A stretch of 49,041 bases of DNA from an uncultured Oscillibacter sp. (GCA_900544105.1 UQUC01000006.1:1-49041), one strand, 5' to 3'; positions 33,752-41,695 are shown, counted from the first letter of the stretch. Notes: generated by a model from the sequence alone, not told the origin. Translations and numbers: made by a program.

Positions 33752-33791
33752 AAAATCGGGGAGACTTTTATGAAAGTCTCTCCGATTTTTC
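33752..33791 (+). terminator. Terminator at end of the phage block
   Basis: AAAATCGGGGAGACTTT / AAAGTCTCTCCGATTTT stem with short loop, followed by T's. It closes the block's operon. Confidence 0.9.
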
Positions 33792-33808
33792 TGATTGAAA
33801 GCCAGTGC

Positions 33809-33836
33809 TTGACAATGGAGCAGAGCGGGGTATGAT
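33809..33836 (+). promoter_or_regulatory. Promoter before the membrane-protein gene
   Basis: TTGACA (33809-33814), 16-bp spacer, TATGAT (33831-33836). It would start transcription about 25 nt before the SD of the gene at 33867. Confidence 0.75.
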
Positions 33837-33866
33837 GAAGGTATATCTAATAAAGGGGAATGCACT

Positions 33867-34703
33867 ATGACCAGAATGATCGGAATAAGAATAATCTGTG
33901 TGGCGGCAGCGTTGATTTTAGCGCTGGCCTCCATATTTGGCGTGGCTAAGATCACCACGGACCCGGCCTTTTACCAGAAGTCTATCGCCGCACTGGAGGA
34001 AAAGCAGGAGACGGTCCTGGAACTGACGGCGGCCTCCACAGCGGCGTCGGCGGCGATCACGCTGCTGCCCGGCGATACAGCTACGCCGATCGCGGACAAG
34101 CTGGCGGATCTCAGCGGCTATTTTCTCATTGTGCTCTGCGCTATTTTTCTGGAAAAATATTTGCTGACCATCACCGCCAGTGCGACGTTCAAGGTCCTGA
34201 TCCCGGTGGCCTGCGCAGCCTTTGCAGCCGCGGCACTGTTCCCTCGCCTGCGGCGGACGGCGGGCGCACTGGCGTGGAAACTGGCATTGTTCAGTATAGC
34301 GATCATGCTGGTGATCCCGGTAGGAATCCGGGTCAGTGACCTGATCGAGGACACCTATCAGGCATCCATTGCAGCTACCATTCAGGAGGCCAAGGATGCC
34401 ACGGATACGATTCAGAAAAGCCAGAGTGAAAGCACGGCAACAGAACAGAGCGGTCTTTCCGGGTTCTTTTCCAAGGTGACAGACAGCATTACCGGCGCTG
34501 CGGCCGGTGCGGTGGAGAAGCTGCGGAATGTGCTGAATCGTTTTTTGGAGGCCCTGGCAGTCATGCTGGTGACTACCTGCCTGATCCCAATTCTGGTGTT
34601 GCTGTTTTTCGTGTGGTTGGTAAAACTCATTTTGGGAGTGGAGCTGCCGCCGTTGGGGATGCCCCGCCGCTCCGGTGAGAAAATCGGCGGAGGAGAGGCT
34701 TGA
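33867..34703 (+). CDS. Multi-pass membrane protein of unknown function
   Basis: 278 aa with about four or five membrane segments (N terminus ~5-25, ~90-110, ~118-145, ~150-170, and near the C terminus ~228-258) and a Ser/Gln-rich stretch between 190 and 215. No known family recognised. It lies between the phage block terminator and era with its own promoter. AAGGGGAA is the likely SD. Confidence 0.7.
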   Translation: MTRMIGIRIICVAAALILALASIFGVAKITTDPAFYQKSIAALEEKQETVLELTAASTAASAAITLLPGDTATPIADKLADLSGYFLIVLCAIFLEKYLLTITASATFKVLIPVACAAFAAAALFPRLRRTAGALAWKLALFSIAIMLVIPVGIRVSDLIEDTYQASIAATIQEAKDATDTIQKSQSESTATEQSGLSGFFSKVTDSITGAAAGAVEKLRNVLNRFLEALAVMLVTTCLIPILVLLFFVWLVKLILGVELPPLGMPRRSGEKIGGGEA

Positions 34704-34803
34704 CAGCCGGTTGCAATTCCGGCAGATCTGTGGTATGTTAGAAAAACAGACCGCATGGTGCGGATCGTGAACTTAAATGCTCAAAGAAAGTTGAGGATCA
34801 CCT

Positions 34804-35703
34804 ATGTCAAACATTACAAAAACCGCCATGATCACCGTTTGCGGACGGCCCAACGTGGGCAAGTCCAGCCTGACCAACGCGCTGGTGGGCGAAAAGGTCG
34901 CCATCGTTTCCAACAAGGCCCAGACGACCCGGAACCGGATCTATGGCATTGTGAACCGGGAGGACACCCAGTACATTCTGCTGGATACGCCGGGACTGCA
35001 CAAGCCCAAGTCCGCTCTGGGGGACTACATGGTGAAGGTCGTGACCTCCAGCCTCAGCGATGTGGACTGCGCACTGCTGCTGGTGGAGCCCATCCCCCAT
35101 GTGGGAGGACCGGAGAAGGCACTGATCGACCGCATCCGGGAGGAAAAGATCCCCTGCATCCTGTGCATCAACAAGATCGACACCGTAGAGCCTGCGGAGT
35201 TGCTGCCGGTGATTGCGGCCTACAACGAGGTGTGGGACGGATTTGACGCTATCATTCCCATTTCTGCCCATAAGGGCGGCGGTCTGGACGATCTGATGCA
35301 TGAATTGCAGAAATACGCCCAGGAAGGCCCTCAGCTGTTCCCGGACGGAGAGACCACTGACCAGCCGGAACGTCAGGTCATGGGTGAGTTGCTGCGGGAA
35401 AAGCTGCTGCTGTGTCTGGATAAGGAGATCCCCCACGGCACCGCCGTGGAGATCACCAAATTCTCTGAGCGGGATTCCGGTGTGGTGGACGTGGACGCCA
35501 CGATCTATTGCGAAAAGGCCAGCCACAAGGGTATCATCATCGGTAAGCAGGGTGCCATGCTGAAGAAGATCAGCTCTCTGGCCCGTGCGGATATGGAAAA
35601 GTTCATGGGCACAAAAGTCTATCTCCAGACCTGGGTGAAGGTCAAGGAAAATTGGCGGGATAACCTGAACTATGTGCGGAGCATGGGCTACCGGGACGAA
35701 TAA
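34804..35703 (+). CDS. era: GTPase Era
   Basis: 299 aa. G1 GRPNVGKSS at residues 14-22, the effector region QTTRNRIYG, G3 DTPGLH, G4 NKID, G5 ISA(H), then a C-terminal KH RNA-binding domain with IIIGKQGAMLKKI. Era binds the 3' end of 16S rRNA and checks 30S assembly, coupled to the cell cycle. Length is standard. Upstream bases carry AGTTGAGGATC as a modest SD. A hairpin terminator follows. Confidence 0.96.
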   Translation: MSNITKTAMITVCGRPNVGKSSLTNALVGEKVAIVSNKAQTTRNRIYGIVNREDTQYILLDTPGLHKPKSALGDYMVKVVTSSLSDVDCALLLVEPIPHVGGPEKALIDRIREEKIPCILCINKIDTVEPAELLPVIAAYNEVWDGFDAIIPISAHKGGGLDDLMHELQKYAQEGPQLFPDGETTDQPERQVMGELLREKLLLCLDKEIPHGTAVEITKFSERDSGVVDVDATIYCEKASHKGIIIGKQGAMLKKISSLARADMEKFMGTKVYLQTWVKVKENWRDNLNYVRSMGYRDE

Positions 35704-35708
35704 CAATG

Positions 35709-35745
35709 AAAGGCCGGGAAGGATATCATTCTTCCCGGCCTTTTT
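35709..35745. terminator. Bidirectional terminator between era and the kinase gene
   Basis: AAAGGCCGGGAAG / CTTCCCGGCCTTT stem with a TTTTTA tail on the plus side and A's on the other side for the opposing gene. Confidence 0.9.
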
Positions 35746-36574
35746 ATTTGTTGCTGGTCAACTGCCCCAAAAGCGGCTCAAAGTCTACGCCATCTCGTTC
35801 CGTGAGGCCCTCGGCCAAGGTGCGTGCAATGCAATCGCGAACAAAATCCGCGGCGGCTTGGGCAGCGTAAAAGAGGGGAATGCCCCTTGTCACCCCACCG
35901 GCAAGGACGCTGGCGAACAGGTCGCCGGTGCCGGAAAAGTCCTGCGGCTCCCGGGGGGTTTGAACGGCTTTACTTTCGCCACTGTCACGGTCAAAGCACA
36001 GGGCCCCGGTCTGCCCCGGCTCCGAAGAATAGCCGGTGAGCACCACGGACCGTCGTCCACCCAAACTTAACTGACGGACCACCTCGTAGGCGTCGGACTG
36101 CCGGATCTCATCATAGGGACGGTCCAGCAGAAGCGCTGCCTCCGTCAGATTGGGGGTGATCACATCCGCGTTTTCTGCCAGCGCCCGCATTCCCCGGCAC
36201 AGTTCCGGCGTGCAGGTGCGGTAGGCGGTGCCGTGGTCACCCATGACGGGGTCCACGATGACAGCGGTACTGGACTTTTTGAACGTATTAAAAAAACGTG
36301 CCACAGTGTCCACCTGATCGGCACTGCCTAAAAAACCACTGTAAATGGCGTCAAATTGCAGATCCATGGCGGTCCAGTGATCCGCGATACGGTCCATTTC
36401 CGTCGTCAGATCCAAAAAGGTATTGCCGGAAAAACCAGTGTGGGCGGAAAGCAGAGCAGTGGGGACGGGGCAGCATTGACAGCCCATAGCGGAGAGAACC
36501 GGCAGGGCAATGGTCAGAGAACAGCGGCCGAAGCAGGACAGATCGTGAATGGCAGCAATGCGGGGCGTGGACAA
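35744..36574 (-). CDS. Pyridoxal/pyridoxamine kinase (PfkB/ribokinase-like)
   Basis: 276 aa. It starts with IAAIHDLSCFGRCSLT, the N-terminal motif of pyridoxamine kinases (PdxY/PdxK-like), and ends with the anion-hole motif FSGTGDLFAS. Phosphorylates B6 vitamers for PLP salvage; this fits the PLP enzyme earlier in the window only loosely. The stop lies in the era terminator. No clear SD; a divergent promoter pair lies upstream. Confidence 0.88.
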   Translation of the reverse strand: MSTPRIAAIHDLSCFGRCSLTIALPVLSAMGCQCCPVPTALLSAHTGFSGNTFLDLTTEMDRIADHWTAMDLQFDAIYSGFLGSADQVDTVARFFNTFKKSSTAVIVDPVMGDHGTAYRTCTPELCRGMRALAENADVITPNLTEAALLLDRPYDEIRQSDAYEVVRQLSLGGRRSVVLTGYSSEPGQTGALCFDRDSGESKAVQTPREPQDFSGTGDLFASVLAGGVTRGIPLFYAAQAAADFVRDCIARTLAEGLTERDGVDFEPLLGQLTSNK

Positions 36575-36611
36575 ATCGATCCCTCATTTCCATGTGTGAA
36601 TAATACCAGTT

Positions 36612-36640
36612 CATTGTACCGCGGAAATACCTCTTGTTCA
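36612..36640 (-). promoter_or_regulatory. Promoter of the B6 kinase gene
   Basis: On the minus strand TTGAAC (36640-36635), 17-bp spacer, TACAAT (36617-36612). It overlaps the divergent promoter of the tRNA-like gene, sharing the 36633-36640 bases. Confidence 0.7.
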
Positions 36641-36661
36641 AGAGGAAAAACTGTGCTATAC
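36633..36661 (+). promoter_or_regulatory. Promoter of the tRNA-Leu-like region
   Basis: TTGTTC (36633-36638), 17-bp spacer, TATACT (36656-36661). The transcript would begin about 20 nt before the degenerate tRNA-Leu. Confidence 0.7.
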
Positions 36662-36685
36662 TCTATGAGGTCAAATATGCGGTAT

Positions 36686-36773
36686 GCGCCTGTGATGGAA
36701 TTGGTAGACATGCGGGATTTAGGTGCTTGTACGTCTGACGGTATGAATACCATTTCAAATGTGCCGCAAACCA
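36686..36773 (+). pseudogene. Degenerate tRNA-Leu (UAG)
   Basis: Looks like tRNA-Leu: D loop GGAATTGGTAGACAT with a D stem ATG/CAT, anticodon loop TTTAGGT giving UAG, a variable arm that is a perfect GGTAT/ATACC hairpin, T loop TTCAAAT, and CCA near 36771-36773. The acceptor strands (GCGCCTG and the 3' bases) do not pair and the anticodon stem has a mismatch, so it is unlikely to be a working tRNA. The intact tRNA-Leu(UAG) lies 150 bp downstream. It could be a decayed copy, a remnant of an older integration event or a non-translating tRNA-like RNA. Confidence 0.6.
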
Positions 36774-36830
36774 TTGAAATGACTGACTTTTTCCGTTTTC
36801 TGTTGTAAACGGATTTTGGCCTTTTTTCTT

Positions 36831-36854
36831 GAGTTCTCTCCTGAGTTCTCTCCT
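36831..36854. repeat. Tandem 12-bp repeat
   Basis: GAGTTCTCTCCT occurs twice in tandem (36831-36842 and 36843-36854) between the degenerate and intact tRNA-Leu. Possible attachment scar or simple repeat; no known function. Confidence 0.6.
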
Positions 36855-36920
36855 GCTCCAGCATTCCTTGAGATTTTTCTGGATTTCAGAAAACTTACAT
36901 GATAAAATTGAATAGTATTT

Positions 36921-37004
36921 GCGGGTATGGCGGAATTGGTAGACGCGCTGGTCTTAGGAGCCAGTGAAATTCTCGTGTGGGTTCGAGTCCCACTACCCGC
37001 ACCA
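36921..37004 (+). tRNA. tRNA-Leu (TAG anticodon)
   Basis: Acceptor GCGGGTA pairs with TACCCGC, the D arm carries GGAATTGGTAGA, the anticodon loop CTTAGGA gives TAG (Leu, codon CUA), the T loop is TTCGAGT, and CCA is encoded at 37002-37004. A long variable arm is present as expected for Leu. The integrative element starts immediately downstream, so the 3' end is the probable attachment core. Confidence 0.95.
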
Positions 37005-37047
37005 CTGCGTTTGAGAATCCTACGGGATTTTCAGACGCAGTTTTTGT
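37005..37047 (+). terminator. Terminator after tRNA-Leu
   Basis: CTGCGTTTGAGAATCC / GGATTTTCAGACGCAG stem followed by TTTTTG. It also sits at the end of the opposing integrase gene. Confidence 0.85.
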
Positions 37048-38243
37048 TATATAGAAAGGTTGGGATCAATGCGAATAACTTCAGCCATTCGTGCGGCCGA
37101 TGCATCCTTGGCGCTCGTTTCCAAGTGGGCATAGGTTCCTGCTGTGGTGGTGAAGTTACTGTGTCCCAGCCACTCCTGAATCTCTCGCATGGAAATGCCG
37201 TTTTTCAACAATAACGAAGCACAAGTATGCCTCAAATCATGAAAACGGATGTGCCGGAGATTATGTTTCTTGAGCAGCAGACTAAAGTGTTGGGTGATAT
37301 AGTTTGGGGTATACAGACCCCCCATGGGATTCACACAGATATAGTCACTGTCAATATAACTGTTCCCACACAGCTTTCGATTTTGCTTCTGCTGTTCTTT
37401 GAGTTTAAGCAGAAGTTCCCGATATTGCGGGACAAGGGGCATTGAGCGGCAACTGGACATATTTTTTGTGCGATCCTTATACAACAACTTCAACTCGCCA
37501 TCACATTTCGCTTGGAGAACAGTGTGATTGATTGTGATGATGTTATTCTCGAAATCTACCGATTTCCATTTAAGCCCAACGATTTCACTGCGGCGCAAGC
37601 CATAAAACGCCGCCATTAAAATGGGAAATTCAAGCGGATCTCCTTTAGCCGCCTCGAAGAGAGCCTCCAACTCAGCAACCGAGTAAAATGACCCGACAAA
37701 TTTTTGTGCTTTGGGGCGTTCTACCCGATCCATAGGATTGGCCGCGATCAAGTTATGCCTTACAGCATATTTTAATGCCTTATGCATTAACCCGTGATAG
37801 TGCTGGATTGTGACACCCTTTACTTTGAGCGTATTGAAACAATATTCATAAAACCCTTCAATAGCTAAGGAAGTCAGTTCAGCCAATGTAACCCCGATTT
37901 TCTTGAAATATGGTGAAATTCGGTTTTTCACCGTCAGTTCATATCCCGCATATGTATTTTCCTCCACCGAATTTTTTATAAAACCCAACCACTTTTCCAT
38001 ATAATCAGAAAATAGCATCTGAGGGACAATTTGCGAAGACACTACGGTCTTCTCCGAATCTTCCGCTTCTTTATAGTTATACCTGGTTTCCAGGAGCATA
38101 TCTTCGGCTGCCTTCAGATTTCTTTTCCCACCAACAGCGATCCCCGTAGGAATCCATTTGGTTTTACGCCCTCCCCATTTATCTTTAAGGTTGAGCACCA
38201 TATAATAGCGGTTTTTCTTGATTTGCAGGTGTCCCGCTACCAT
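37047..38243 (-). CDS. Tyrosine recombinase (integrase)
   Basis: 398 aa. A short N-terminal DNA-binding region (HLQIKKNRYYMVLNLKDKWG, as in AP2-type integrases), a SAM-like core-binding domain (~80-160), and the catalytic domain with R in GLRRSEIVGLKW, HDLRHTCASLLL and WLGHSNFTTTAGTYAHL supplying the second Arg, His and nucleophilic Tyr. All catalytic residues present. The ATG at 38243 has AAGGAGG 7 nt upstream; ATG at 38249 is too close to it. It lies about 40 bp from tRNA-Leu. Confidence 0.94.
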   Translation of the reverse strand: MVAGHLQIKKNRYYMVLNLKDKWGGRKTKWIPTGIAVGGKRNLKAAEDMLLETRYNYKEAEDSEKTVVSSQIVPQMLFSDYMEKWLGFIKNSVEENTYAGYELTVKNRISPYFKKIGVTLAELTSLAIEGFYEYCFNTLKVKGVTIQHYHGLMHKALKYAVRHNLIAANPMDRVERPKAQKFVGSFYSVAELEALFEAAKGDPLEFPILMAAFYGLRRSEIVGLKWKSVDFENNIITINHTVLQAKCDGELKLLYKDRTKNMSSCRSMPLVPQYRELLLKLKEQQKQNRKLCGNSYIDSDYICVNPMGGLYTPNYITQHFSLLLKKHNLRHIRFHDLRHTCASLLLKNGISMREIQEWLGHSNFTTTAGTYAHLETSAKDASAARMAEVIRIDPNLSI

Positions 38244-38369
38244 AATCATACCTCCTTCTGTAATAGCGGCACGGTGTCCCTGCTAATGGCAACACCATTT
38301 TAACACACTCGTTCCCTCCCTACAACTTACGAGAGATTATTATTTTGGGCGCCGTAGGCATTTAAAATT

Positions 38370-38567
38370 TTAGCCCTGTATATAGTCAATCACACTCATT
38401 TTGGGAATACGAAATGCCTTGCCAATTTTGAAGTAGCGAATATGTCCCTCGTGCAGCAGCTGATATGCGGCTTTAGGCCCTATTCCGCCCAACATCAGAC
38501 ACATTTGTTTCACGGTTACTACATCCGGGTACTCAGCAAAAGGTTTCTCGTGTCGCTTATGAGCCAC
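38370..38567 (-). CDS. Excisionase-like DNA-binding protein
   Basis: 65 aa with a winged-helix MerR/excisionase motif (VTVKQMCLMLGG, AAYQLLHEGHIRYFKIGKAFRIP). It presumably directs the integrase toward excision. GTG start after AAAGGAGG. A hairpin at 38602-38635 separates it from the upstream gene. Confidence 0.85.
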   Translation of the reverse strand: MAHKRHEKPFAEYPDVVTVKQMCLMLGGIGPKAAYQLLHEGHIRYFKIGKAFRIPKMSVIDYIQG

Positions 38568-38601
38568 TGTGCTTTCCTCCTTTATATCGACTGTTGAAAA
38601 G

Positions 38602-38635
38602 GGAGATGCCTTCCGGTATCCCGGAAGGCATCTCC
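38602..38635 (-). terminator. Hairpin, probable terminator before xis
   Basis: Perfect 15-bp stem (38602-38616 with 38621-38635) with a TATC loop; on the minus strand it is followed by CTTTT. It would end transcription of the upstream sigma-like gene. Confidence 0.7.
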
Positions 38636-38740
38636 ATCTTGTCAGCCTAATAATATCACAAGGATTTGCGACACCGCAAGCCCCACGATACGTACATTAT
38701 TTTGAAAAATCTATGACACAACTCTGACATCACCTGAACA

Positions 38741-39229
38741 TCAGAGCTTAAAGCTGTCAGCATAGGCATACATTTCCGCAAGAGCAAGGATCGCAGCCTT
38801 TCTCACGCGATCCACCGTGCGGTAGGTTACACCAAGCTGTTCCGCCACCTCATTGGGAGCCACTTCCTCCAGATACAACAGACGAACGACCTCTGACTGT
38901 CGCTTGTCCAAAAGTGCGATGTAATACTTGAGACGCTTCTGCTTTTGCTTCAACTCAAACAGTTCCTCTGCAATTTCGCTGGACGCCTGCGCATTCAAGC
39001 GCTCTGCCTGCTCCTCATAGTTAAGCGCGATAAAAAGGGTTTTATTGGACACTCTGCCCTGAGTGTGACCAAGCCCATCCCCATGTCCGTAGTTCATTGC
39101 TTCGATCTGCTCGTTCAGCGTTACGAGGGGCGGATTCTCCATCTGGAATTGCAGCAGCGCGATTTTACGTTCACGCTCGTTATAGGTTTTCAAAAGGTCC
39201 TTGACCTTATTTTTCATTTCAGCACTCAT
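38741..39229 (-). CDS. Sigma-70 region 4-like regulator
   Basis: 162 aa. An N-terminal charged coil (MKNKVKDLLKTYNERERKIA) leads to a C-terminal sigma-70 region 4 type HTH (QSEVVRLLYLEEVAPNEVAEQ, then VTYRTVDRVRKAAI). Such proteins in integrative elements and phages (ArpU/RinA-like) activate element genes. No region 2 is present, so it is not a full sigma factor. SD AAGGAAA before the ATG. Confidence 0.75.
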   Translation of the reverse strand: MSAEMKNKVKDLLKTYNERERKIALLQFQMENPPLVTLNEQIEAMNYGHGDGLGHTQGRVSNKTLFIALNYEEQAERLNAQASSEIAEELFELKQKQKRLKYYIALLDKRQSEVVRLLYLEEVAPNEVAEQLGVTYRTVDRVRKAAILALAEMYAYADSFKL

Positions 39230-39334
39230 AATGATTTCCTTTCTATTTCAGATTTTGTTTTGAAGCGAATGGACGTGAGTGCTGTCGGTGGGGAGCGGCA
39301 ACGAGGACGATCCCTACCCGGAAAGATATAATAA

Positions 39335-39374
39335 AAGGCACCCTTACGGGCATGATAGCCCGCAAAGATGCCTT
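39335..39374. ncRNA. Long imperfect hairpin upstream of the regulator gene
   Basis: AAGGCACCCTTACGGGC (39335-39351) pairs with GCCCGCAAAGATGCCTT (39358-39374), 14 of 17 positions, loop ATGATA. It lies in the 5' region of the sigma-like gene. I see no terminator tract, so a regulatory or origin-of-transfer role is possible. Confidence 0.5.
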
Positions 39375-39452
39375 GATAAAATATGGAGTTTTTCCAAGTA
39401 AAAGAGGGCAGCGGTGCACAGGCACGGCATAAAAGCGCAGTGCCTGGCGGAA

Positions 39453-39638
39453 TTACGTGGCAAAGAGCGAAAACGGACGAAATGCGCAGCAAATCAACTG
39501 TTTGTCAGACTCATCTGTTACACTCTCAAGGTGCATGAGGAGAATGGGCAACAAGTCTTTGTGTGACTTGTTGATGTGCATCAAGTCATCCAAACTAGAT
39601 AATTGGTACCCTTTCTCTTTAATCTGTTCTAAAAGCAT
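39453..39638 (-). pseudogene. Fragment of an unknown gene (minus strand)
   Basis: 61 aa, MLLEQIKEKGYQLSSLDDLM and NKSHKDLLPILL followed by ESVTDESDKQ, is protein-like (helical repeat type), but there is no SD, and the last residues look like random translation after a junction. Its 5' end collides with the plus-strand AAA ATPase fragment near 39626. Both look like remnants joined by rearrangement. Confidence 0.45.
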
Positions 39639-40045
39639 TGGAAGATAAACGAGAAAGTTTTGTCGTTATTGTCGCAGGCTATTCTGAGCCGATGGAGCGA
39701 TTTCTGGAATCTAACCCTGGACTAAAATCTCGCTTCAACAAGAATATCCAGTTTGAAGATTATTCAAAATCTGAGCTGATTTCGATTTTGAAATTATTCT
39801 GTACACAAAATGATATGGTACTCACTACTGAGACTGAACAACAGATTGATCGTTATTTGGAGCGGCTGATTTCTAACAAACCGGATAATTTTGCAAATGG
39901 TCGTGAGATGCGCAATCTGTTTGAAACCATGTACTCAAATCAAGCCAATCGTTTAGCTGATCAAGTAGATATTACAGACGAGGCTTTGACGAGCCTGACA
40001 ATAGAAGATCTTCCGCCGTTTATATGGGAGCATTTCTCAATCTGA
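39629..40045 (+). pseudogene. C-terminal fragment of a CbbX/SpoVK-like AAA+ ATPase
   Basis: The reading frame (LKALEDKRESFVVIVAGYS) continues with SNPGLKSRFNKNIQFEDYSKSEL, the sensor/arginine-finger part of AAA+ ATPases of the CbbX/stage V sporulation K type, and runs to a normal C terminus at 40045. A TAA at 39620-39622 is directly upstream in frame and the Walker A half is missing, so only about the last third of the gene is left. Confidence 0.75.
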
Positions 40046-40141
40046 AATTCGCAAAATTTACAATCGCTATTAGGGAGGAAATAATCGTAACCGCTAACTG
40101 TGCTGAGTTACGACAAAAAACAAAAGAGAGAGGAAACAGAA

Positions 40142-41229
40142 ATGAAAAAAGCGCTCGTGCTACTACTGTCATTCACGATGCCCTTACTAACTGGTTGTTC
40201 TACACTTGACTCTAAATTGGAGCAAAAGATATTGGAAAAGTCAGGTATCCTTGAGAACGAGGATTATCTTCAATATTAGCAATATTTAGAAGCAAGCAGA
40301 TTAAATGAAAATGGAGAATATGTAGAACCTAATCAGGGTGATACTGCTGCGGAATCACAGGAGCAATCTGAAGGACAAATTCATGTGACATTTGCAGAAA
40401 ATCGTTATCTTAATATTTGGTATTTTACGGATTCTGCGATGGCAACACCAATCAATCCTGAGAATTGCTATGTAAATCCAGGGGATACTCTATACGCCAA
40501 GGTGATTGAATGCAATAACCCCAACTCTAATTTGTACAAATTGGCAGAATATCGCATTGTGGAATATGATAATGATGGAAATGTCGAGAAGCAGCATCAA
40601 CAAACGGTAACCGACGGCATATTAGAATATGAAATTCCAAGCAACGTTGGTGGAACAGAAATGTCGTCATTCCAGTTGGTGAATATCCTTACAGAAATCT
40701 TTCGATGAATGTGTATTACATAGACGATAGCAGTAATGAACGTACTCTTGGCAATGCGGGAACCTGGTCTATCAATAATTAAAACATCCAAGGGAATACG
40801 GCACAAATTAGTCCGATTGAATCCTATGTATTGAAATTTACATACGATACAAATAACTACTTTTATGTAGGATGTGAACCTGCTTGTTTCACAAAAGCCC
40901 CATCAACTGCCGGGTTTGTTGAGTTTTGGAAAGCAGAACCTACAGACGCTGATATGAGTTACCGTGTGGAACTGCATCAGTTCCTTCAGCTATCACTAAA
41001 GTTCAGCGATGAGGCAAAGGTTTATATTGTGGATAAGGATGACGAGCGTTACTGTCACATCTTTATCAAGGGCTGTTCCGGAGAAGATTACACCGGCTTC
41101 TTCCGGACAGCCGGTTACATAGAGGACAATTCGACCTCTGTGTGTGATTCAGAACAGTGTTGCATTGCCACCTCGTTTGGAACAGCCGTATATTCTATTG
41201 TGTTTCATTACTCAGAAAATCGGACATAA
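40142..41229 (+). pseudogene. Lipoprotein gene broken by stops and a frameshift
   Basis: Starts MKKALVLLLSFTMPLLTGC, a lipoprotein signal with the lipobox cysteine at residue 19, with SD-like GAGAGAGGA upstream. An in-frame TAG at 40277-40279 interrupts it; the frame then continues to 40708. A frame change near 40663 recovers VIPVGEYPYRNLSMNVYY, and a second stop (TAA near 40781) is followed by more protein-like sequence in the same frame up to 41229. Three lesions in a protein-like sequence indicate a decaying gene rather than recoding. Function unknown. Confidence 0.7.
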
Positions 41230-41295
41230 TCTTGTAATTTTTCATAATATTATACTATAGATAATATTTATATTACAAATAGTCGCTTCAAAGCG

Positions 41296-41339
41296 CATTC
41301 TAATGGAAATACAATTATTACCGATAGAACATTAGAATG
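41296..41339. promoter_or_regulatory. Inverted repeat operator before the XRE regulator
   Basis: CATTCTAATG (41296-41305) and CATTAGAATG (41330-41339) are a perfect 10-bp inverted repeat, 24 bases apart, ending 11 nt before the regulator start codon. A possible autoregulatory operator of the XRE protein. Confidence 0.6.
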
Positions 41340-41350
41340 GAGATACCGAC

Positions 41351-41695
41351 ATGACAAAGCGAGAGTTTTTAGAGACCATCGCTCAAAACATGAAAAAATA
41401 TCGGGAAGACCACGGTTTGACGCAGGAGCGATTTGCCGAAAACGCCGGCATCAGCCTGGCGTTCTGTGCTGCCATAGAAACCGGGCGAAAAGCTCCGAGC
41501 GCCTTTACTTTACGCAGCATGGCTGATAAACTAGGAGTGACCGTAGATTACTTTTTGTACCAGGCCTCCACACAAGCGGAAGTCAAGGCCATCTCTGTTC
41601 AGCTGACCGATAAAGATTCTGAGTATGTCGCATTTATCGGCCGTCTTATTTCGACCTGCAATGATTATCACGAACCAGACCTGGATAGAGAATAA
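41351..41695 (+). CDS. XRE-family transcriptional regulator
   Basis: 114 aa. N-terminal helix-turn-helix (IAQNMKKYREDHGLTQERFA, LAFCAAIETGRKAPSAFTL, LGVTVDYFLY) of the Cro/C1 type; short C-terminal tail without a known ligand domain. Probably controls the following sigma/anti-sigma genes. SD GGAGATACC upstream of the ATG; a perfect inverted repeat lies just ahead. Confidence 0.88.
   Translation: MTKREFLETIAQNMKKYREDHGLTQERFAENAGISLAFCAAIETGRKAPSAFTLRSMADKLGVTVDYFLYQASTQAEVKAISVQLTDKDSEYVAFIGRLISTCNDYHEPDLDRE

Larger units (their letters stand above)
19634..33791 (+). mobile_element. Domesticated or defective contractile-tail phage block (PBSX/GTA-like)
   Basis: About 14 kb, 22 genes on one strand, mostly with 4-base stop/start overlaps, in PBSX order: terminase, portal, protease, decoration, capsid, connectors, sheath, tube, chaperone, LysM protein, hub, spike, gp25-like, J-like, I-like, then lysis genes and one terminator. 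There is no integrase, excisionase, repressor, replication gene, full-length tape measure or tail fibre. It sits between kdpDE and a membrane protein/era without an obvious tRNA target. Base composition looks like the host's. These traits fit a domesticated particle (PBSX-type bacteriocin or gene transfer agent) or a decayed prophage; sequence alone does not decide. Confidence 0.8.

Noticed and set aside
34807..35706. 299-residue frame opposite era
   Set aside because: Exact antisense mirror of era; no SD and composition typical of an antisense frame.
39226..39492. 88-residue minus-strand frame upstream of the sigma-like gene
   Set aside because: No SD, overlaps the structured hairpin and its translation is Cys/Arg/Pro-rich; the sequence is better read as a leader region.
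40277..40279. In-frame TAG in the lipoprotein gene as a recoded codon
   Set aside because: A frameshift and a second stop follow in the same gene, and other genes use TAG as a stop; plain decay is the simpler reading.
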